From assembly GCA_028869615.1 (NCBI GenBank), contig JAGWRQ010000032.1, positions 1 to 14,877 of the forward strand: 14,877 bases of DNA, given 5' to 3'. Source of the DNA: Candidatus Methylomirabilota bacterium. Lineage in GTDB: Bacteria; Methylomirabilota; Methylomirabilia; Methylomirabilales; Methylomirabilaceae. Positions 1 to 8,187 of this stretch are shown here, piece by piece. The notes under the pieces were generated by a model. It was not told the origin of the DNA. It did not search any database and was given only the letters and a program-made list of their open reading frames with translations. Every line of letters begins with the position of its first letter. The first letter of the stretch is position 1. The translations under genes and the position numbers were made by a program.

Positions 1-64
1 CGAGGGTCCCACGGCGCACCAGCTAAGGATCATTCATTCCGCCTTCTCCCAACCGGCGAAGCAG

Positions 65-93
65 TTGCGCGCGAGCATCCATCGTCATACACT
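65..93 (+). promoter_or_regulatory. weak candidate sigma70-type promoter
   Basis: TTGCGC at 65-70 and TACACT at 88-93 are separated by 17 nt. They match the -35 and -10 consensus at 3 of 6 and 4 of 6 positions. A start near base 100 would leave a leader of only about 15 nt before the first gene. The match is poor, and the true promoter may lie left of the window. The first 115 bases otherwise show nothing recognisable. The reading frame of the first gene stays open to the left edge, and a second plus-strand frame is open until about 137, so the tail of an upstream gene cannot be excluded. Confidence 0.2.
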
Positions 94-103
94 AGTATTG
101 TTG

Positions 104-109
104 AAGGAG
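104..109 (+). promoter_or_regulatory. ribosome binding site deciding the start of the phosphatase gene
   Basis: AAGGAG lies 6 nt before the ATG at 116. It favours that ATG over the in-frame TTG at 65, which would add 17 residues unlike a receiver domain, and over the GTG immediately before it at 113. Confidence 0.75.
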
Positions 110-115
110 TACGTG

Positions 116-1309
116 ATGCGGATACTGATTGTTGACGATGATGCGGATATGCGGAGGCTTCTGCTGCGGACACTCCAGAGATGGGGGTACGACGTCGTCT
201 CTGCAGCCGATGGCGCGCAGGCGTGGGAGCTTCTCCAGAACGAACCGATCAGTTTTGTGATCACCGACTGGATCATGCCGAAGCTGGATGGGTTAGGGCT
301 CTGCCGCCGGATCAGGGAGGGGCGATTTGAGAGATACATCTACATCATCCTTTTGACAGCGAAGAACTCAAAGGATGAACTTATTAAGGGGATGGAAGCC
401 GGCGCCGATGATTTCCTGATCAAGCCCTTCAATGCCGGAGAGCTCAAGGTCCGGATCAGAGCAGGAGAACGAATCGTCCGACTGGAAAGTAATCTGGAAG
501 AACAGAATAAAAAGTTGCAAGAGGCCTATTCCAGGATTCGTGAGGACCTTGATGCCGCTGTGACGATGCAGCGAAGCCTCCTGCCGAGTCGCACACTGGT
601 CGTCCCTGGATTCAGTTTTGAGTGGATATTTACTCCCTGTCATTTCGTTGCAGGCGATATCTTTAATGTCTTTCAACTCGATGAGCACCGGGTCGGCTTT
701 TATATTCTTGACGTCGCCGGTCACGGGATTCCCGCGGCGATGCTGTCAGTCACCTTGAGTAAGCTGCTCTCCCCCACCGTCTGTCAGGGAAGTGCTTTAA
801 TGCGCTTCATCCCGAACCCCCCCCATTACGACATCGCCATGCCCGCGGAGGCTGTCCACGCCCTCAACCAACTGTTTCGATCCGAGAACGATGCGATGCA
901 GTACTTCACCATGATCTACGGCATCGTTGAGACCCGGAGCGCTCGAACGCTGTTTACTCAGGCCGGCCATCCATCCCCCATCTATCAACCCAAGGAGGCC
1001 AAAGCCAAACTGCTGGGAACAGGGGGGTTCCCTGTGGGGATGTTACCCGACGTCAAGTATGGGGAAGAGGAGCTGCGCCTCCATCCCGGCGACCGGCTCT
1101 TCTTCTACTCCGACGGCATTCCGGAATGTACCGGGAAGAATGGGGAGCGTTTTTCCGTAGACCGCCTCACGGCTTTCCTGGAAGAGTGGCGGGACCGGCC
1201 GTTACGGGACGTGATGGCTGGGCTAGAGCAGACGCTCAGACGCTGGAGGGGCGGCGATGAGTTTGAGGACGACATTACCCTGCTGGCGCTTGAAAGGGAA
1301 GCGATGTAG
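116..1309 (+). CDS. response regulator with PP2C/SpoIIE-type serine phosphatase output (RsbU-like)
   Basis: This is a 397-residue cytoplasmic protein. Residues 1-120 form a complete receiver: acidic triad D7-D9, phospho-acceptor D51 in the context ITDWIMP, T81 and K103 (LIKPF). A predicted helical linker spans about 120-155. The rest is a PP2C-like phosphatase with probable metal ligands D181 (AGD), D199 (LDVAGHG), D333 (YSDG) and D385/D386 (EDDIT). Known proteins of this build dephosphorylate a phosphoserine on a STAS anti-sigma antagonist when their receiver is phosphorylated. The STAS gene two genes downstream of the kinase is the likely substrate, and the hybrid kinase plus Hpt the likely phosphate donors; both are inferences from the neighbourhood. 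Start ATG 116 is chosen from the ribosome binding site and because the receiver begins there. A run of eight C lies inside the gene at 817-824. The family call is secure; the partners are not proven. Confidence 0.93.
   Translation: MRILIVDDDADMRRLLLRTLQRWGYDVVSAADGAQAWELLQNEPISFVITDWIMPKLDGLGLCRRIREGRFERYIYIILLTAKNSKDELIKGMEAGADDFLIKPFNAGELKVRIRAGERIVRLESNLEEQNKKLQEAYSRIREDLDAAVTMQRSLLPSRTLVVPGFSFEWIFTPCHFVAGDIFNVFQLDEHRVGFYILDVAGHGIPAAMLSVTLSKLLSPTVCQGSALMRFIPNPPHYDIAMPAEAVHALNQLFRSENDAMQYFTMIYGIVETRSARTLFTQAGHPSPIYQPKEAKAKLLGTGGFPVGMLPDVKYGEEELRLHPGDRLFFYSDGIPECTGKNGERFSVDRLTAFLEEWRDRPLRDVMAGLEQTLRRWRGGDEFEDDITLLALEREAM
817..824 (+). repeat. C8 homopolymer inside the phosphatase gene
   Basis: Eight consecutive C encode part of the segment between the two halves of the phosphatase core. 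The frame is intact across the tract as given, so this copy is full length. Gain or loss of one base would truncate the phosphatase. Confidence 0.6.
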
Positions 1310-1360
1310 CGGTCAGCCCTTAAGCTGATCGCTGACAGCTGTACGTTTAGGAGGACATGG

Positions 1361-4300
1361 ATGCAACCGAGTTCACGCCCAGCATCGATTATTGACGAAC
1401 TCAACCGCCTGGCCGACAGTCTGCATGAGTGCGTTGTCAGCAAGTGTCCCGCCGCGCCGCGAGTGATTAACGAACTCAACCGCCTGGCCGACAGTCTGCA
1501 TGAGATGGTCGACGCCCTTGCCGAAAGCGAGGCCAAGTTTCGCGGGCTGGTAAATGATGCGCCGGATGCCATGCTGCTGGTTGACCAGGCGGGACGCATC
1601 GTACTCGCAAATGAGGAAGCGGAGAGGCTGTTCGGCTATACGCAGCAGGAGTTGCTGGGCGCGCCCCTTGAGATGCTGGTGCCCGAACGTCTCCGCAGTC
1701 AGCACGTCACGCATCGCGCCGCCTACCACACCGCCCCTGTGACGCGGCCCATGGGGGTGGGTCTGGAATTATACGGCGTGCGCAAGGATGGGCGTGAGTT
1801 TCCCGTCGACATCAAGCTGAGTCATTATCCCACCAAGGATGGCGGCATCGTCATGAGCGCGATTCGTGACATCACCGTCCGCAAACAGGCAGAAGTCCAA
1901 CTGCACTTGCAAACCACCGCACTGGAAGCCGCGGCCAACGGCATCGTCATCACGGACCGGGAGGGGACGATCGTCTGGGTCAATCCCGCCGCCACCCCGC
2001 TTACGGGCTATACGGCCCAGGAGTTGCTCGGTCACAATCTGCGTCTCCTCAAGTCAGACCATCATGACGCCGCATTCTTTCAAGACCTCTGGAGGACGAT
2101 TCTCGCCGGGCAGATCTGGCACGGAGAGATGATCAACCGGCGTAAGGATGGAAGCCTCTACACCGAGGAGCAGACCATCGCTCCCGTTCGAGACAGCCGG
2201 GGCCAGATCACCCATTTTATCGCGGTCAAGCAGGACGTTACCGCCCGCAAGCGGGCGGACGCGGACCTGGCAGCCGCCCACACCGAACTGGCTCAACTGT
2301 ATGAGACAACGAAGGACCTTGCCTCGCGGTGGGAGGCGCTCTTTACGCTGAGCCGGCTGCTAAACCGATCGCTCGAACTCAATGAGGTCTTCGGGACGTT
2401 TGCCCGGGCGGTGGAGTCTTACGTCCCGTATGACCGCTTGGGGGTGATTCTTCCGGAAGGCGATCAACTCAGGGTGGCCTACTCCGTGGCTCACGCTCCA
2501 CTTGCTTCCTACCAGGGACAGAGCTGGCCAAAGACGAACGATACGGCGATCGAGTGGATACTCACCCACAGGGAGCCACGGCTTATGCGCGATCTGGTCA
2601 AGGAGGCGGGGTTCCGCGATGAGGTCTATCTGGCGCAGGAGGGGGTCGGGTCCTGCCTCGAGCTTCCTCTCCTGGTTGGAGGAGAGGTACTTGGGGTCTT
2701 CTTCCTCGACAGCCTGACGACCGGAACCTACGCCGCACACGACATTGAGCGCCTGCTCCCTTTGGCCGATCAGGTGGCCATTGTCATTGAGCACAGCCGG
2801 CTCTGGGGTTCGCTGCAACGTCATGCCGAAGCGCTGGGACGGGAGATTGAAGAGCGCAAGCGGGCGGAGGCAGCGCTCCAGCAAGCGAAATCCGCCGCCG
2901 AAGCGGCCAACCGCGCTAAGAGCGATTTTCTGGCCAAGATGAGCCATGAGATCCGGACACCGCTCAACGCTGTCATTGGGATGACCGAGCTCACCCTCGA
3001 CACCGCGCTCACGACGGAGCAACGAGAGTTCTTGCAGGTGGTGCAATCCTCCTCCGAGGCGTTGCTGACGGTCATCAACGATATCCTCGATCTCTCTAGG
3101 ATTGAGGCGGGTCAGATGGCGATTGAGGAAGTGGCCTTTCACCTGCGGGAAGTGGTTGAAGGCGTGGCCGAGGTTTTGAGCATTCGGGCCCAGAAAAAGG
3201 GGCTGGAGCTGACATGCTATGTGGATCCCGCACTGCCATCGCGCGTGCTCGGCGACCCCACGCGCCTGAGGCAGGTGTTGGTGAACCTGGTGGGCAATGC
3301 CATCAAGTTCACGGAGCGCGGGGAGGTAGCCATCCAGGTTGAGCAGACGAAGGCTGAAGCACCCGGGCAAGTGGGGCTCCATTTTTCGGTGACCGATACC
3401 GGGATCGGCATTCCCAGAAGTCAGCAGGCCAGGATCTTTGACCCGTTTGCTCAGGCGGACGCCACCACAACGCGGCGGTTTGGGGGGAGCGGGCTGGGCT
3501 TGAGCATCTCGAAGTCCCTCATGGAGCTGATGGGCGGGCGGATATGGGTGGAGAGCGAGGTCGGCAAAGGATCCACCTTCCATTGTGATCTGGTGGTGTC
3601 CGTGGCGGAGCCAGAAGCTGAGACGGCGCGAGCGGGGGGCGAGGTGTATCCCGATTTACGCAACGTAGCGGTGCTGGTGGTGGATGACAATCCAACTAAT
3701 CGCCTCATCCTGCGTCGGACGCTGCACACGTGGGGTGTGTCCGTAGGGGAAGCAGGCGGCGGGGAGGAAGCTCTGGCGTTGTTGCGCGCGCCACAAGCGG
3801 GCTACCAGGTCGTCATTCTGGACCATCAGATGCCGGGCATGGACGGGGTGGCCGTGGCGCGGGCGATCCGGCAGGACCCAAAGCTTCAGCGGATTAAGTT
3901 GGTGATGCTCTCATCCTGGGAAGGGCTGCCCACCGCCACCAGGGAGGAGGTAGGGATCACGGTGGTCCTCGCCAAGCCGGTCAAACAGTCAAAGCTCTTG
4001 GATGTGTTGTTGGGGCTGCTTCGAAGGGCCGAGGAAGCGGAGGCGCCCGCTGAGCTGCCGATCTCGGAGGTTAGACGCCCCACACTCCAGCGACACATCC
4101 TGCTGGTCGAGGACAACGTGGACAATCAGAACCTGGCGAGAAGGATTCTGGAGAAGGCCGGATACTGGGTGGTGATCGCGGGGAATGGGATAGCGGCCGT
4201 GAACGCGGTGCGGCAGGCCCGCTACGATCTCATCCTGATGGACGTACAGATGCCGGAAATGGATGGGTTTGAGGCGACTCAGGCCATCAGGGCATGGGAA

Positions 4301-4501
4301 CGAGAGCATAACGTGGGACGGGCGCCTATCATCGCTATGACGGCGCATGCGATCGCGGGGTATCGGGAGCAGTGTCTGCAACAAGGAATGGATGATTATC
4401 TGACCAAGCCGCTGAGGAAGGATCTCCTGCTTCAGACAGTACGGCGCTACCTGGACGAGTTGGATGGGGCTGGTGAGGATACTGTCCAGGAGGTCCCATG
4501 A
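1361..4501 (+). CDS. hybrid sensor histidine kinase, PAS-PAS-GAF-HisKA-HATPase-REC-REC
   Basis: This 1046-residue protein shows no evident signal peptide or membrane segment, so it is probably a cytoplasmic sensor. Approximate layout: a helical N-terminus with a duplicated segment (10-50), PAS1 (57-175), PAS2 (182-300), GAF (322-485), a helical linker, HisKA with H529 in SHEIRTPLN, HATPase with N646 (N box), D679 (DTGIGIP) and a GGSGLGL box near 710. REC1 (about 769-885) has acceptor D821 and a K in LAKPV. REC2 (about 912-1030) has acceptor D961 and a K in LTKPL. Both receivers keep all key residues. The layout resembles BarA/GacS-type tripartite kinases, except that the Hpt part is a separate protein encoded 13 nt downstream. 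AGGAGG at 1349-1354 lies 6 nt before the ATG. The PAS and GAF ligands cannot be told from sequence; I see no clear haem or flavin signature. It probably starts the relay acting on the receiver-phosphatase upstream. Confidence 0.95.
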   Translation: MQPSSRPASIIDELNRLADSLHECVVSKCPAAPRVINELNRLADSLHEMVDALAESEAKFRGLVNDAPDAMLLVDQAGRIVLANEEAERLFGYTQQELLGAPLEMLVPERLRSQHVTHRAAYHTAPVTRPMGVGLELYGVRKDGREFPVDIKLSHYPTKDGGIVMSAIRDITVRKQAEVQLHLQTTALEAAANGIVITDREGTIVWVNPAATPLTGYTAQELLGHNLRLLKSDHHDAAFFQDLWRTILAGQIWHGEMINRRKDGSLYTEEQTIAPVRDSRGQITHFIAVKQDVTARKRADADLAAAHTELAQLYETTKDLASRWEALFTLSRLLNRSLELNEVFGTFARAVESYVPYDRLGVILPEGDQLRVAYSVAHAPLASYQGQSWPKTNDTAIEWILTHREPRLMRDLVKEAGFRDEVYLAQEGVGSCLELPLLVGGEVLGVFFLDSLTTGTYAAHDIERLLPLADQVAIVIEHSRLWGSLQRHAEALGREIEERKRAEAALQQAKSAAEAANRAKSDFLAKMSHEIRTPLNAVIGMTELTLDTALTTEQREFLQVVQSSSEALLTVINDILDLSRIEAGQMAIEEVAFHLREVVEGVAEVLSIRAQKKGLELTCYVDPALPSRVLGDPTRLRQVLVNLVGNAIKFTERGEVAIQVEQTKAEAPGQVGLHFSVTDTGIGIPRSQQARIFDPFAQADATTTRRFGGSGLGLSISKSLMELMGGRIWVESEVGKGSTFHCDLVVSVAEPEAETARAGGEVYPDLRNVAVLVVDDNPTNRLILRRTLHTWGVSVGEAGGGEEALALLRAPQAGYQVVILDHQMPGMDGVAVARAIRQDPKLQRIKLVMLSSWEGLPTATREEVGITVVLAKPVKQSKLLDVLLGLLRRAEEAEAPAELPISEVRRPTLQRHILLVEDNVDNQNLARRILEKAGYWVVIAGNGIAAVNAVRQARYDLILMDVQMPEMDGFEATQAIRAWEREHNVGRAPIIAMTAHAIAGYREQCLQQGMDDYLTKPLRKDLLLQTVRRYLDELDGAGEDTVQEVP
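1395..1504 (+). repeat. 35-nt perfect direct repeat in the kinase N-terminus
   Basis: Bases 1395-1429 and 1470-1504 are identical, with a period of 75 nt (25 codons). Both copies are in frame and encode the same helical stretch, [11 protein letters not shown]. The 40 nt between the copies and the flanks are unrelated. Identity at every third codon position implies a recent duplication or conversion and not an old structural repeat. Confidence 0.9.
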
Positions 4502-4514
4502 GGAGACGCGGAAG

Positions 4515-4829
4515 ATGGGGGAGCACACGACGGTCGTCCATGTTGACGAGGATCTCGCGGATTTGATCCCGGAGTTCTTGGAGAATCGTCGCCGGGATGT
4601 AGAACGGATCAAGCGGTTGGTCGAGGAAGGCCAGTACGAGGAACTTGCGCGATTAGGCCACAGCATGAAAGGGTCGGGAGGCGGCTATGGGTTCACGGAG
4701 ATCAGCGAGATAGGACAGGGAATCGAGGAGGCCGGCGCGCGTGGCGATCGAAAGGCTATTACGACGCTGTGCGAGCGGCTGGCCACGTACCTTGCGACGG
4801 TCACCGTTCAAGTCCGGCGACCCGAATAG
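4515..4829 (+). CDS. stand-alone Hpt (histidine phosphotransfer) protein
   Basis: The product is 104 residues and mostly helical. H49 lies in HSMKGSGGGYGF, which fits the Hpt signature HxxKG followed by a conserved glycine, so H49 is the predicted phosphorylated histidine. Proteins of this family carry phosphate between receiver aspartates. Here it would link D821 or D961 of the hybrid kinase to D51 of the receiver-phosphatase; that routing is inferred from gene order. The start at ATG 4515 is preceded by AGGAG at 4501-4505, which overlaps the kinase stop codon. In-frame starts at 4464 (ATG) and 4473 (GTG) would overlap the kinase gene and add residues without Hpt character. The protein is the size of other small phosphotransfer proteins such as HptB of Pseudomonas, which also works beside a receiver-PP2C/STAS pair. 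Confidence 0.9.
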   Translation: MGEHTTVVHVDEDLADLIPEFLENRRRDVERIKRLVEEGQYEELARLGHSMKGSGGGYGFTEISEIGQGIEEAGARGDRKAITTLCERLATYLATVTVQVRRPE

Positions 4830-4846
4830 GCAAAGGAGCCCACGCG

Positions 4847-5194
4847 ATGCAGCTTGACCAACGGAGAGCAGGCGATGCGCTGATTGTGACGCCACTGGAG
4901 GACCGGCTGGATGCCAGAGTCGCAACTGATTTCAAGGAGCGGATGATCGAACTGATCACTGCAGGCAACACCAAGATTGTCCTGGACCTCTCCAAGGTAG
5001 AGTTTATCGACAGCAGCGGTCTGGGGGCGATTGTCTCGAGCCTGAAGCGAATGGGAGGACGCGGAGATTTGGTGGTGTGCGGGTTGCAGGAAACGACCAT
5101 GACCCTGTTCAAGCTGACGAGGATGGACCGGGTGTTTCAGGTCTTTGAGAGTGAGCAGCAGGCCGTGTCAGCCTTGGGCGGCGAAAAGGGATGA
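4847..5194 (+). CDS. STAS-domain anti-sigma factor antagonist (SpoIIAA/RsbV-like)
   Basis: The product is 115 residues and is a single STAS domain. The motif FIDSSGLG places S57 at the position of the phosphorylated Ser58 of Bacillus SpoIIAA. In that family the unphosphorylated form binds the anti-sigma kinase and frees its partner. The kinase inactivates it by phosphorylating this serine, and a PP2C phosphatase reverses that. All three activities are encoded here. ATG 4847 is preceded by AAAGGAG at 4832-4838 with an 8-nt spacer; longer in-frame reading upstream overlaps the Hpt gene and has no STAS character. The gene begins 17 nt after the Hpt stop and ends 6 nt before the kinase start. The phosphosite assignment rests on the motif match. 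Confidence 0.93.
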   Translation: MQLDQRRAGDALIVTPLEDRLDARVATDFKERMIELITAGNTKIVLDLSKVEFIDSSGLGAIVSSLKRMGGRGDLVVCGLQETTMTLFKLTRMDRVFQVFESEQQAVSALGGEKG

Positions 5195-5200
5195 GGCAAG

Positions 5201-5671
5201 TTGAGCGAACGACGGATTACATTGGCTGTCACCAGCGATCTGCAAAATGTACCGCTTATCGGTCAGGCGATACAACGGCTCTGCTCCCTTACCCCGCTGT
5301 CCGATCTCGAATCACACCAGATAGCGTTGTGCGTGGTCGAGGCGGTCAATAACGCCATCGTGCATGCCTACAACAGTGAGGCGGAGCATGAAGTAGAGGT
5401 GATCTTTTGCCAGCATTCGGACCGGCTGATCGTTCAGATCTGTGACGCGGGAAAAGCTATGGACCCGGATCGCCTTGCACCGCAGGCCGCTTCACCCCTC
5501 GATTTCGATCCCTGCTGCCTGGAGCGTCTGCCCGAGAGGGGGTTGGGGCTCGCGATTATCAGGAACACCATGGACGAAGTCACATATACCACATCCCACG
5601 GGAAAAATATTCTGACCCTGACAAGGTTTCTCAAACCGTGTGGATCCAGAGAAGAACCGTTGAGGGAGTGA
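5201..5671 (+). CDS. anti-sigma-type serine kinase, RsbW/SpoIIAB-like HATPase
   Basis: The product is 156 residues and is a GHKL-fold ATPase without a histidine kinase dimerisation domain, the length usual for RsbW. Visible motifs are the N box with E47 and N51 (VVEAVNNAIVHAY), a G1 box with D82 and G84 (CDAGKAMDP, less glycine-rich than most), and a G2 box ERGLGLAII at 112-120. Family members phosphorylate a STAS antagonist and sequester a partner protein, usually a sigma factor. No sigma factor gene is in the window, so the partner is unknown. The start is TTG at 5201, with TGAGG at 5192-5196 upstream; no in-frame ATG occurs near the N-terminus. glgP starts 3 nt after the stop codon. Confidence 0.9.
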   Translation: MSERRITLAVTSDLQNVPLIGQAIQRLCSLTPLSDLESHQIALCVVEAVNNAIVHAYNSEAEHEVEVIFCQHSDRLIVQICDAGKAMDPDRLAPQAASPLDFDPCCLERLPERGLGLAIIRNTMDEVTYTTSHGKNILTLTRFLKPCGSREEPLRE

Positions 5672-5674
5672 CCA

Positions 5675-8167
5675 ATGTCGACCAGGGGGCTTGAGCAGGA
5701 TCCGGGACCGGAATCCGGCACGCGTCGCCATCTGGCCCTGACGGTATCAGCCTTTCAAGACGCAATCCGCTATCATGCCCGGTATTCGTTAGGGAAAAAA
5801 TGGGAGCGCTGTTCCAGCCACGAGCTGTTTATGGCCGTGGCGTTCGCTGTTCGAGACGCCCTCATCGACCGGATGCTGGACACAGAGGAGCGGTATCAAC
5901 AGGCCAATCCCAAGCGCCTGCATTATCTCTCCATGGAGTTTCTCCTGGGCCAGTCCTTGAGAAATAACCTGAGCAATCTGGGGATGCTCGATCCTTGCCG
6001 GGAGGCGCTCCGCACGATGGGTGTCGATCTCGATGAGATACTGGAAGGCGAATCTGAGGCCGCACTGGGAAATGGCGGCCTCGGTCGCCTGGCGGCCTGC
6101 TTTCTGGACTCTCTGGCTACCATGGGTATGCCGGGGTACGGATACGGCATCAACTATGAGTACGGCCTGTTCAAACAGGCTATTGACAGTGGATACCAGA
6201 AAGAAAAACCGGATAACTGGCTGGCCCGCGGCAACCCCTGGCAGATCGAGCGTCCTGATGAAGCCTGCATCGTGCCCGTATACGGTCGCGTCGAACATGG
6301 CATTGATCGCGCCGGGGGGTATAATCCCATGTGGATGGATTGGAAGATCATCATCGGCGTCCCGCACGATATGCCGATTGTCGGGTACGGCGGGAACACG
6401 GTCAATGTGCTGCGATTGTACTCGGCGCGATCATCCGAGGAGTTCGATATGCAGATCTTCAATGAGGGGGACTATTTGAAGGCGGTCGAGCAGCAGATCG
6501 CCTCGGAGACTATCTCCAAGGTCCTCTACCCTGCCGACTCGATCGAAGCCGGCCGGGAACTGCGACTGCTCCAGGAATACCTCCTTGTGGCATGCGCCCT
6601 CCGAGACATTGTCCGTCGATACGGCAGGAATCATGGCGACTTTGATCAGTTCGCCTCCAAGGTCGCCATTCAGCTCAACGACACCCATCCGGCCCTGGCC
6701 GTTGCAGAATTGATGCGGATGCTGGTTGACGAACATGCCCAACCCTGGGAGACCGCCTGGGAGATTACGCAGGCCACACTGTCGTACACCAACCATACCC
6801 TGATGCCGGAAGCGCTGGAGAAATGGTCGGTCTCGCTGCTCGAGGCCGTCCTGCCTCGGCACCTGCAGATTATTTACGAGATCAACCGCCGGTTCCTGGC
6901 ACAGGTGGCCTCCATGTGGCCGCGCGACCACGAGCGATTGCGACGCATGTCCCTGATTGAGGAAGGAGAGCAGAAACGGGTGCGCATGGTCAACCTCGCG
7001 ATTGTCGGCAGCCATGCCGTAAACGGCGTATCGACTCTCCACACTCAACTGGTGCGAACCGCTTTGGCGCCTGATTTCGCTCAACTCTGGCCGGACAAAT
7101 TCAGCACCAAGACGAATGGCGTTACACCGCGACGCTGGCTGCTTCAAGCGAATCCGCTGTTGGCCGATCTCATTACCAACACGATCGGGAACGGTTGGAT
7201 CGCCGACCTTGATAAGCTGAGGGCCTTGGAACCTTACGTGCAGGATGCAAGTTTCCGGCAGGCATTTATGGCCATTAAGCGGGTCAACAAGGTGCGATTG
7301 GCGCGACTCATCTATGACGTCAGCCGGGTTGTGGTCAGTCCGGATGCGTTGTTTGATGTGCATGTCAAACGGATTCACGAGTACAAACGGCAACTGCTCA
7401 ATGTCATGCAGATCGTCCACCAGTATCTGTGCATGATCCAAGACGGGCAAGAGCCTCCTGTGCCTCGTGTCTACATCTTTGCCGGTAAGGCGGCGCCGGG
7501 GTACTGGACGGCGAAGCAGATCATCAAATTGGTCACCAGCGTGGGTCAGATTATCAACAACGATCCTCGGGTGAAGGGGCTGATCAAGGTGGTCTTCATT
7601 CCCGACTACCGCGTCTCTCTGGCGGAACAGATCGTTCCCGCCGCGGATGTCGACCAGCAGATCTCAATGGCCGGGACGGAGGCCTCAGGGACGGGGAGCA
7701 TGAAGTTCGCGATGAACGGAGCCCTCATCGTCGGCACTCATGATGGGGCCAATATCGAGATCATGCAAGAGGTGGGCAAGGACAATGTCTTCCTCTTCGG
7801 ATTACAGGTCGAGGCGATCCGACAGATGCGGGAGCGAGGCTCGTATCATCCTCGAGACTATTATCACCGCAACCCCCATATACGACGTCTCATGGAGACG
7901 TTTGCCTCCAACCTGTTCTGTCCGAACCAGCCTGGTCTGTTCCGCTGGATTGATGAGTCGATCCTGGACCACGGGGATCCGTACTTTCATCTCGCCGATC
8001 TGGAGTCGTATATCGAAACTCAGAACCGCGTCGCTCAGGCGTTCACAGATCCCGCGGGCTGGGCATGTAAGGCCATCTTCAACGTGGCCCGCACCGGAAA
8101 ATTCTCGAGCGACCGCGCCATCGCTGAATATGCCCGGGAGATCTGGAACATCCAGCCCATCTTCTAG
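5675..8167 (+). CDS. glgP: glycogen/alpha-glucan phosphorylase
   Basis: This 830-residue cytoplasmic PLP enzyme removes terminal glucose from alpha-1,4-glucan with phosphate, giving glucose 1-phosphate. The PLP lysine is K677 in GTGSMKFAMNG, and R566/K571 in VKRIHEYKRQLLN match phosphate-site residues R569 and K574 of the rabbit enzyme with a constant offset of 3. SMEFLLGQ and GNGGLGRLAACFLDS are intact, and length is normal. Sequence does not separate a glycogen from a maltodextrin preference. The start ATG follows the kinase stop by 3 nt, with GGGAG inside the kinase's last codons, so the gene is almost certainly translated from the signalling-operon mRNA. About 25 N-terminal residues before the conserved region include several Ser/Thr; whether they are modified is unknown. 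No other glycogen gene is present in the window. Confidence 0.96.
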   Translation: MSTRGLEQDPGPESGTRRHLALTVSAFQDAIRYHARYSLGKKWERCSSHELFMAVAFAVRDALIDRMLDTEERYQQANPKRLHYLSMEFLLGQSLRNNLSNLGMLDPCREALRTMGVDLDEILEGESEAALGNGGLGRLAACFLDSLATMGMPGYGYGINYEYGLFKQAIDSGYQKEKPDNWLARGNPWQIERPDEACIVPVYGRVEHGIDRAGGYNPMWMDWKIIIGVPHDMPIVGYGGNTVNVLRLYSARSSEEFDMQIFNEGDYLKAVEQQIASETISKVLYPADSIEAGRELRLLQEYLLVACALRDIVRRYGRNHGDFDQFASKVAIQLNDTHPALAVAELMRMLVDEHAQPWETAWEITQATLSYTNHTLMPEALEKWSVSLLEAVLPRHLQIIYEINRRFLAQVASMWPRDHERLRRMSLIEEGEQKRVRMVNLAIVGSHAVNGVSTLHTQLVRTALAPDFAQLWPDKFSTKTNGVTPRRWLLQANPLLADLITNTIGNGWIADLDKLRALEPYVQDASFRQAFMAIKRVNKVRLARLIYDVSRVVVSPDALFDVHVKRIHEYKRQLLNVMQIVHQYLCMIQDGQEPPVPRVYIFAGKAAPGYWTAKQIIKLVTSVGQIINNDPRVKGLIKVVFIPDYRVSLAEQIVPAADVDQQISMAGTEASGTGSMKFAMNGALIVGTHDGANIEIMQEVGKDNVFLFGLQVEAIRQMRERGSYHPRDYYHRNPHIRRLMETFASNLFCPNQPGLFRWIDESILDHGDPYFHLADLESYIETQNRVAQAFTDPAGWACKAIFNVARTGKFSSDRAIAEYAREIWNIQPIF

Positions 8168-8187
8168 TGTGTGTCCGACGCGGCCGG

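Noticed and set aside
65..115. In-frame TTG at 65 as the start of the receiver-phosphatase
   Set aside because: The added residues do not resemble a receiver domain, and AAGGAG sits 6 nt before ATG 116.
1311..1330. Imperfect inverted repeat (GGTCAGC / GCTGATC, one G-T pair) between phosphatase and kinase genes, considered as terminator or operator
   Set aside because: Only a 7-bp stem with no following T-run; the gap is 51 nt and the kinase has a strong ribosome binding site, so the two genes are probably cotranscribed. It is too short to call an operator.
2360..3583. Long open frame on the minus strand inside the hybrid kinase gene
   Set aside because: It is fully antisense to a gene with complete conserved domains, its product shows no recognisable motifs, and it follows the codon bias of the opposite strand in GC-rich DNA.
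5675..5760. N-terminal Ser/Thr of GlgP as a counterpart of Ser14 of animal phosphorylase
   Set aside because: The segment shows no clear similarity to the animal phosphorylation site, and bacterial phosphorylases normally lack this control; kept only as a test within the glgP finding.
6431..7450. Long open frame on the minus strand inside glgP
   Set aside because: Antisense shadow of the conserved phosphorylase; no family signature and no convincing ribosome binding site.
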